This document shows, piece after piece, positions 7,521 through 11,228 of a stretch of 11,228 nucleotides of DNA (the first letter of the stretch is position 1; each line of letters begins with the position of its first letter). The stretch spans positions 1 through 11,228 of the forward strand of contig JANTQF010000583.1 of assembly GCA_032988165.1 (NCBI GenBank). The letters are read 5' to 3'. Made by a program: the position numbers and the translations under genes. The notes beneath the pieces are model-generated. The model saw nothing but the letters and a program-made list of their open reading frames with translations, was not told the DNA's origin and made no database searches. The stretch comes from Emmonsiellopsis sp. PD_33. Taxonomy: Eukaryota > Ascomycota > Eurotiomycetes > Onygenales > Ajellomycetaceae.

Positions 7521-8205
7521 ACTACTTATAATGGTGATAAATTGCTGTATGAGAGGCTGAGGTGATTGTGGGTGTGACAGTAAATATCTAGAGAGCTTGA
7601 AACTGTAGAAAATGATGTGAAAAAGTGATTTTTCAAAGGTACTCCCCTATTTATGAGATGTTGTAAGGATGCTTTAGTTGAAGGAGCATGGTAGGAAATC
7701 ACAATAATCTTTCACTTCAAACTAGATTTTATCCTTTGAATCAAAGTGATCTCATCCATTAACCACTTCACATCATTGGTATGTTTAGTATTATGATCCA
7801 CAACAGTCCAATCTACAATACAACAAAAGTCATTAATCTTGTCTCACACAATCTCCTCCACTTCAGGAGGAATTTGCAAGTGGAAAGTACAACCCAACAG
7901 ATGACATCCTGCACATCCACCTGCTTCCAATTCATTACAATCAGTTTATCACTTGGTCCTGGCTCCTGTTGAAGTGTGGCCGCCGGACGCAGGCCTTGTG
8001 CCAAAGAATTCATGGTTTCCCAGGACAAGATAAACTTATGCAAAGTTTTCACACTATAGCTGTAAAAATTCACAAAAGGCTTCATAATCTGCAAGTCGAC
8101 CGATGACACCGGCCAGAATTAGATGAGTGGCATGCAGTGTCATATGGAAATTCACATACTGCTGGCCAACTTCGAGATGGAGGTCAGACATAATTTGAAA
8201 GTGAA
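7521..8205 (-). pseudogene. Calcineurin-like metallophosphoesterase pseudogene
   Basis: Fungal proteins of this family hydrolyse phosphoester bonds with a two-metal centre. From about 8205 the frame reads FQIMSDLHLEVGQQY, with the DxH metal motif at 8177-8188. It continues HLILAGVIGRLADYEAFCEF, where the usual GD.G (8099-8110) has Val for the bridging Asp, then VYLVLGNHEFFG with the GNHE motif intact at 8009-8020. The frame then shifts to read LRPAATLQQEPGPSDKLIVM and shifts back near 7900 to read LLGCTFHLQIPPEVEEIV, INDFCCIVDWTVVDHNTKH and KIIVISYHAPSTKA, where the expected HH is YH (7677-7694). A CHTH at 7568-7579 may be the remnant of the terminal GHTH. Two frameshifts, several stops and lost metal ligands make it non-functional. 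The left two thirds lie in the CpG-free block and the right third outside it. Confidence 0.82.
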
Positions 8206-8595
8206 TGCTCCGTCGTGGGCGGTATGGCGATAGTACTCTAACATTGATAAGAGACGTTAGGCAAGGTAGTAGGATAGCTAAGCTTGTTTAGATATAACAA
8301 TTTACCATCTCGCTGTTAGAAGCGGCTCGTTCTTTTAAGCTTTTAGACTTTCTCGGTACCAGATTTACTTCGGCACTAATTGAAGTTTCCGTACTATTTA
8401 TAGCACTAGGCCCCTCTAGGTTTAGTGTCTGTTATTGACCCAAGGTCTGTGGCAGTTTCTCTCTCCTCCACCTCATTGTCTCGCCTCCCAACTGTTTGCT
8501 CTGAATTATTACAACGCACCACGCATAGCCCATGTAAGCCCAACCCTATCTCCAGGCCCTTTTTCCTTTGGTGGTTCTCTGACCTACAACGTCCT
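8206..8595. other. Upstream flank of the phosphoesterase pseudogene
   Basis: Base composition is back to normal for fungal unique DNA, with many CG dinucleotides. No ATG-initiated gene of reasonable length is supported. It probably contains the former promoter of the minus-strand phosphoesterase gene. Confidence 0.5.
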
Positions 8596-9163
8596 AGGAC
8601 ATTGAGCTCTGTGTGCGTGCAAAAGTACTATATGAGGCCGCCTCGTCGATATTTGAGTCCAGGAAGTCTCTGCTTGAGAAAGCCGACGAACTGAATTATA
8701 TTATTCATACGGAATACAGAAGAGGATTTCCACGCTTTCGTCCTCGTTCGGGATTTCGCGTCTGTGTTGTCCTCTTTACCGACCTATTGCCACCTAGGCC
8801 CTCTGCTCGAACATGTGGTCTTTTGCCTGGAGCATCGCGACACAAAAGAATACAGCAAAGAGGTCGCTTCTTTGCCCCTACCGCGGGTTGCACCACTGTT
8901 CATAGGTTTCTGTTGCACATACATCGAGACAGGAAGTTACAGCCGCAATTGCCGCCGAACTTCTTGTAGATGGAATGGACCTTGACACGGAATGGTGTCA
9001 AACTCACTTTCAGGCTTCCCAAAGCGACAAGCTTAACTTTGGCTTGAGATTGATAAGGGGCAAACCCTCCCGGATCGCAGATTTCTCGTCAAATAAGGTG
9101 ACTTGTTTTATCGCCGATCATCAGGAAGTGCAAATAATTCGACAAATTCCGGGATTTTCTTGA
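8596..9163 (+). pseudogene. Broken coding-like stretches, product unrecognised
   Basis: Three plus-strand readings follow one another in successive frames. About 8596-8720 reads VLYEAASSIFESRKSLLEKA. About 8720-8940 reads LLEHVVFCLEHRDTKEYSKE. About 8913-9163 reads VTAAIAAELLVDGMDLDTEW and ends at TGA 9161-9163. Composition and helical charged sequence look protein-like, and possible splice signals (TAG before 8764-8800, CATAG before 8908) could join some of them. No start codon, family or complete gene model can be defended. It may be a decayed gene with indels or an intron-rich gene I cannot resolve. Confidence 0.25.
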
Positions 9164-9525
9164 ATTTCGCTCTGCGTATCTGTAAACAACGCATCTGGCT
9201 GGGAAATTTAGGAGTGGCACCTTATCACCAGCCCAATTACGACACTGACTCTACTCTGGCCGACCGGACGAGGAAGCGCAAGCAACTGAAAAAAGGAAGT
9301 TGAAATACGTACAAAGGGGGCAAGAGATACCAGCCACATGGGGTTTCCGTATAAACCTATATAAAGACTTGTATTTTGGTTTCTTGTTTCCCTTTCTGAT
9401 TCCATAGACCTCTCGATCCAGCCGCGTTGTTAGCCAAGCTACCCATCCCCCCCTTTTTTTTAGCAGCCGTAACCCATTACAGCAATATCATCGCATAATT
9501 TCTCACCGGGCAAGTTATTAACATA
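9164..9525. other. Intergenic region downstream of the hemerythrin-like gene
   Basis: No gene is supported. A TATA-like CCTATATAAAG at 9357-9367 on the plus strand and a C8T8-type run at about 9448-9462 are the only notable features. The part next to 9525 would serve as the 3' end of the minus-strand hemerythrin-like transcript. Confidence 0.5.
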
Positions 9526-10453
9526 TTATGATTGACTAGGCCCAAATGCCAGATCCCGTCTCCGTCCATAAAAGTCAGACGGTAAGAATCTCCAAACACC
9601 CTGCAGCTTGCGATAAAAGACGAAAGAAACCGCACAAGGAATGAAGAATGGCACCGGGGGCCAGTCCGCATTGACGCCGTCCTCGAACGAGACATCCACA
9701 CAACCGAATACGAACGGGTGGTGACGTGTCTATTATATATGAAGTGAGTAGCCACGCACCAAAACAAGGGGCGGCAGAGGAAATGCCTCCCTCAAAACAA
9801 GGACGTCAGCTCAACTGAATAACTTACCCACCAACTCCGCCTGATTAACTCATTCTCGAAATCTGCAAATGCCTTCTTCCCAATTGTCCCATCCTTATCA
9901 TGCTCATCAGCAAGTGTTATAAGCGTGGGAATCTCGTCGTGCAGGTGTGTAACGAGCGCCGAAGCGAAGCTATCGATATACCCCTTCAGCGCCTTCCCAT
10001 CATACATCCGCAGGTCCTTCTCTGCTGAGTTAAGGTACTCAATAAAGGACTCAAGCCCTTCATGGAAGATACGATGCTGCTCGATATTTGTGGCCATAAG
10101 CCCCTTGTTACCCGTCTTCTCTTCGATCTGGGTGAAGAAGATGGCCTCCTCCAGATCATGGTGGTGGTCTAGAATCTCGACCCAGATCTTACAGAAGAGG
10201 AGAAAATCGCGGACATCCGATTGTTCTAAGACATGTTCGGCTTGGAGATATATCGCGTTCAAGCCACGGATGTAGACGTTGTGAGATATGGACATCTCGT
10301 TTGCGGCTCGGTATTTTTCGTCCTGCAATTTCGGTCAGTCACGTTGCTTAGGGCGTGGAATAGAATGATAAAGGAACCCACGGTAAGCCCTTTGAATTTA
10401 GGGCTGGGAACGAGCTCAAATGGGCCATCGGCCCAGTTTCTGAAGTTCGACAT
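9526..10453 (-). CDS. Hemerythrin-like (HHE cation-binding) domain protein, three exons
   Basis: The gene model is exon 1 10382-10453 (24 codons), intron 10323-10381 (GTGGGT to TTGCAG, branch-like CTGAC), exon 2 9828-10322 (165 codons), intron 9730-9827 (GTAAGT to AATAG), and exon 3 9526-9729 (67 codons plus TAA). Both introns are phase 0 and the product is 256 residues. ATG 10453 gives MSNFRNWADGPFELVPSP, a start typical of this fungal family. Candidate metal ligands lie in a four-helix arrangement: His38 (SISHN), His77-79 and Glu82/83 (DHHHDLEEAIFF), His107 and His111 (EQHRIFHEG), and His140 and Glu144 (THLHDE). Exon 3 encodes the conserved tail (FVFGCVDVSFEDGVNADWPP, then GVWRFLPSDFYGRRRDLAFG), which confirms the second splice. 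Members bind a di-iron or other metal centre. The physiological role here is unknown, with metal or oxygen handling possible. No defects are seen; it is the only intact gene in the window. Confidence 0.9.
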
Positions 10454-10550
10454 GGTTTGTTGAATACCCCCTAGGATACTAACGTTTGGAAAATCGCAAT
10501 CAAGCTCTTCTCACAAAATGAAGGGATATGGAGTGTATTTATATATCCAA
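10454..10550 (-). promoter_or_regulatory. Promoter of the hemerythrin-like gene
   Basis: A TATA-like TATATAAATA lies on the minus strand at 10536-10545, about 85 nt upstream of the start codon. An AGGGG stress-element-like motif is at 10467-10471 on the minus strand. A CCAAT sequence on the same strand lies further out at about 10626-10630. These are short motifs, so regulation by stress is only a suggestion. Confidence 0.4.
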
Positions 10551-10861
10551 ACATTCTCATATCACCTTGTCTGTTTTTTTTTTATCCTTTTGCACCAATT
10601 CACGCGGGTTCATTAGCGTATATTATACCAAATTATATTGGATAATCAATGTATTTTTGAGTATTTGGTAGTATTTGTGAAATTCCTACCTCTCATCATG
10701 GGGATGTCTCGGCCACATTTCATGATAGTTCAGCAGCAAACCCCAGTCAAATAGATTGACTTGATCAATGGGAGATCCTACTGGTTGAGCGGCCACATTT
10801 TGATACAACTAACCATACCGTGCTAATCGGTGCAGAAAAGGAGCTCAGAGCTGGAGTAATA
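10551..10861. other. Intergenic region with an 11-bp direct repeat
   Basis: No gene is supported. A T run is at about 10571-10582 and AT-rich sequence spans 10618-10680. CGGCCACATTT occurs at 10710-10720 and again at 10790-10800, exactly 80 bp apart, each followed by a similar TGATA. The repeat has no known role. Confidence 0.5.
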
Positions 10862-11116
10862 CTAGTAGTAAAAGACGGACAGTAAAGTGGATCTCAGCCC
10901 TAAAAAGTCATAATTAATTCGCCGAAAATTAACCTCGAAGGATTCTAACTGGTGGCTAGTTAATGGGCTCTTGCATCGTGTTAGAGCCGTCAGAATGTTA
11001 GGGCCATAAGCAGAGGGGTCAGGCTTTGTAAAGTACCCGCATTGCGCAAGTCGTTTCCCATCAGCTCTTGATATTGGTACTAGTTCATTCGGCAAACCAT
11101 AGAGCGTACAGTTCAC
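10862..11116 (-). other. Weak open reading frame, unrecognised
   Basis: The minus strand is open for about 84 codons (TLYGLPNELVPISRADGKRL, then YFTKPDPSAYGPN) to a stop at 10862. There is no ATG at its 5' end within the frame and no family I recognise. It could be the last exon of a gene whose earlier exons lie to the right, or chance. Confidence 0.18.
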
Positions 11117-11213
11117 CTGACCATGAGAATCGGTTGGCTGACCGCGCTAGGCAGGGTCAGCTGACCAAGTTAAGCAAGGCCTAGTGCTGCACCAGTCAAA
11201 TGGTCAGCTGACC
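11111..11213. repeat. Cluster of palindromic GGTCAGCTGACC motifs
   Basis: GGTCAGCTGACC is perfect at 11155-11166 and 11202-11213. Near copies (10 of 12) are at 11111-11122 and 11132-11143. Spacings are 21, 23 and 47 bp. Such clusters are typical of transposon termini or subterminal repeats and may mark the end of an element continuing beyond the window. It could also be a regulatory-protein binding array. Confidence 0.5.
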
Positions 11214-11228
11214 TCTTATTAATACAAG

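Larger units (their letters stand above)
1..7980. other. CpG-free, AT-rich decayed transposon block
   Basis: Reading line by line, including line junctions, I find no CG dinucleotide before 7981, where three occur within ten bases. TG and CA remain common, as expected if CG was converted to TG or CA. All coding regions inside use only AGA/AGG for arginine and carry stops mostly of the TAG/TGA/TAA type that C-to-T or G-to-A changes create. This is a hallmark of repeat-directed mutation or methylcytosine decay in fungi. The classical Neurospora process prefers CpA, so complete CpG loss with CpA retained is a different flavour. The cause is inferred; the dinucleotide pattern is seen directly. 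Confidence 0.9.

Noticed and set aside
8425..8694. Plus-strand reading frame of 89 codons
   Set aside because: It begins at GTG rather than ATG, is rich in Ser, Pro and Arg as random GC-balanced frames often are, and overlaps the better-looking frame at 8613.
9925..10275. Plus-strand reading frame of 116 codons
   Set aside because: It is antisense to exon 2 of the hemerythrin-like gene, which has clear family motifs and splice sites.
1..11228. CRISPR arrays, tRNA or rRNA genes
   Set aside because: No regularly spaced repeat-spacer pattern, tRNA cloverleaf or rRNA-like segment was recognised, and the gene content is eukaryotic.

Overview
The window reads as nuclear DNA of a filamentous ascomycete, probably of the Aspergillus/Penicillium type. 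Introns are short with GT..AG borders. A Restless-like hAT transposase, a Ty3/gypsy-type gag-protease, a fungal calcineurin-like phosphoesterase and a fungal hemerythrin-domain gene can all be recognised by reading. Species placement is inference.

The window has two halves. Positions 1-7980 are AT-rich, and I find not one CG dinucleotide in them. Every coding region there carries in-frame stops or lost key residues, and most of these fit C-to-T or G-to-A changes. From 7981 onward CG dinucleotides are common. The edge falls inside a pseudogene, as if a CpG-directed mutation process (RIP-like, or methylation plus deamination) stopped there.

Layout: 169-2528 (-) is a decayed hAT transposase with BED finger, catalytic-core and dimerisation regions still readable. 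3004-3864 (-) is a decayed gene for a Lys/Glu-rich protein with a long acidic tail. 4300-4902 (+), divergent from it, is a decayed gene whose C-terminal half aligns with the histone H3 fold. These three genes sit between GGTCC-containing inverted repeats (60-72 and 5121-5133), and a 19-bp motif recurs only within this stretch, so they may form one composite mobile element. 5390-6881 (-) is a truncated gypsy gag-protease with a putative 5' LTR at 6952-7297. 7521-8205 (-) is a calcineurin-like phosphoesterase pseudogene. 8596-9163 (+) holds broken, unrecognised coding-like stretches. 9526-10453 (-) is the one gene that looks intact: a three-exon hemerythrin-like protein of 256 residues. The right end (10700-11228) holds short repeats and one weak ORF.

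The most interesting object is the divergent pair of an H3-fold protein and an acidic-tailed protein next to a transposase. I know of no described fungal transposon carrying a histone-fold gene. A DNA-packaging or chromatin-disguise role is only a hypothesis.
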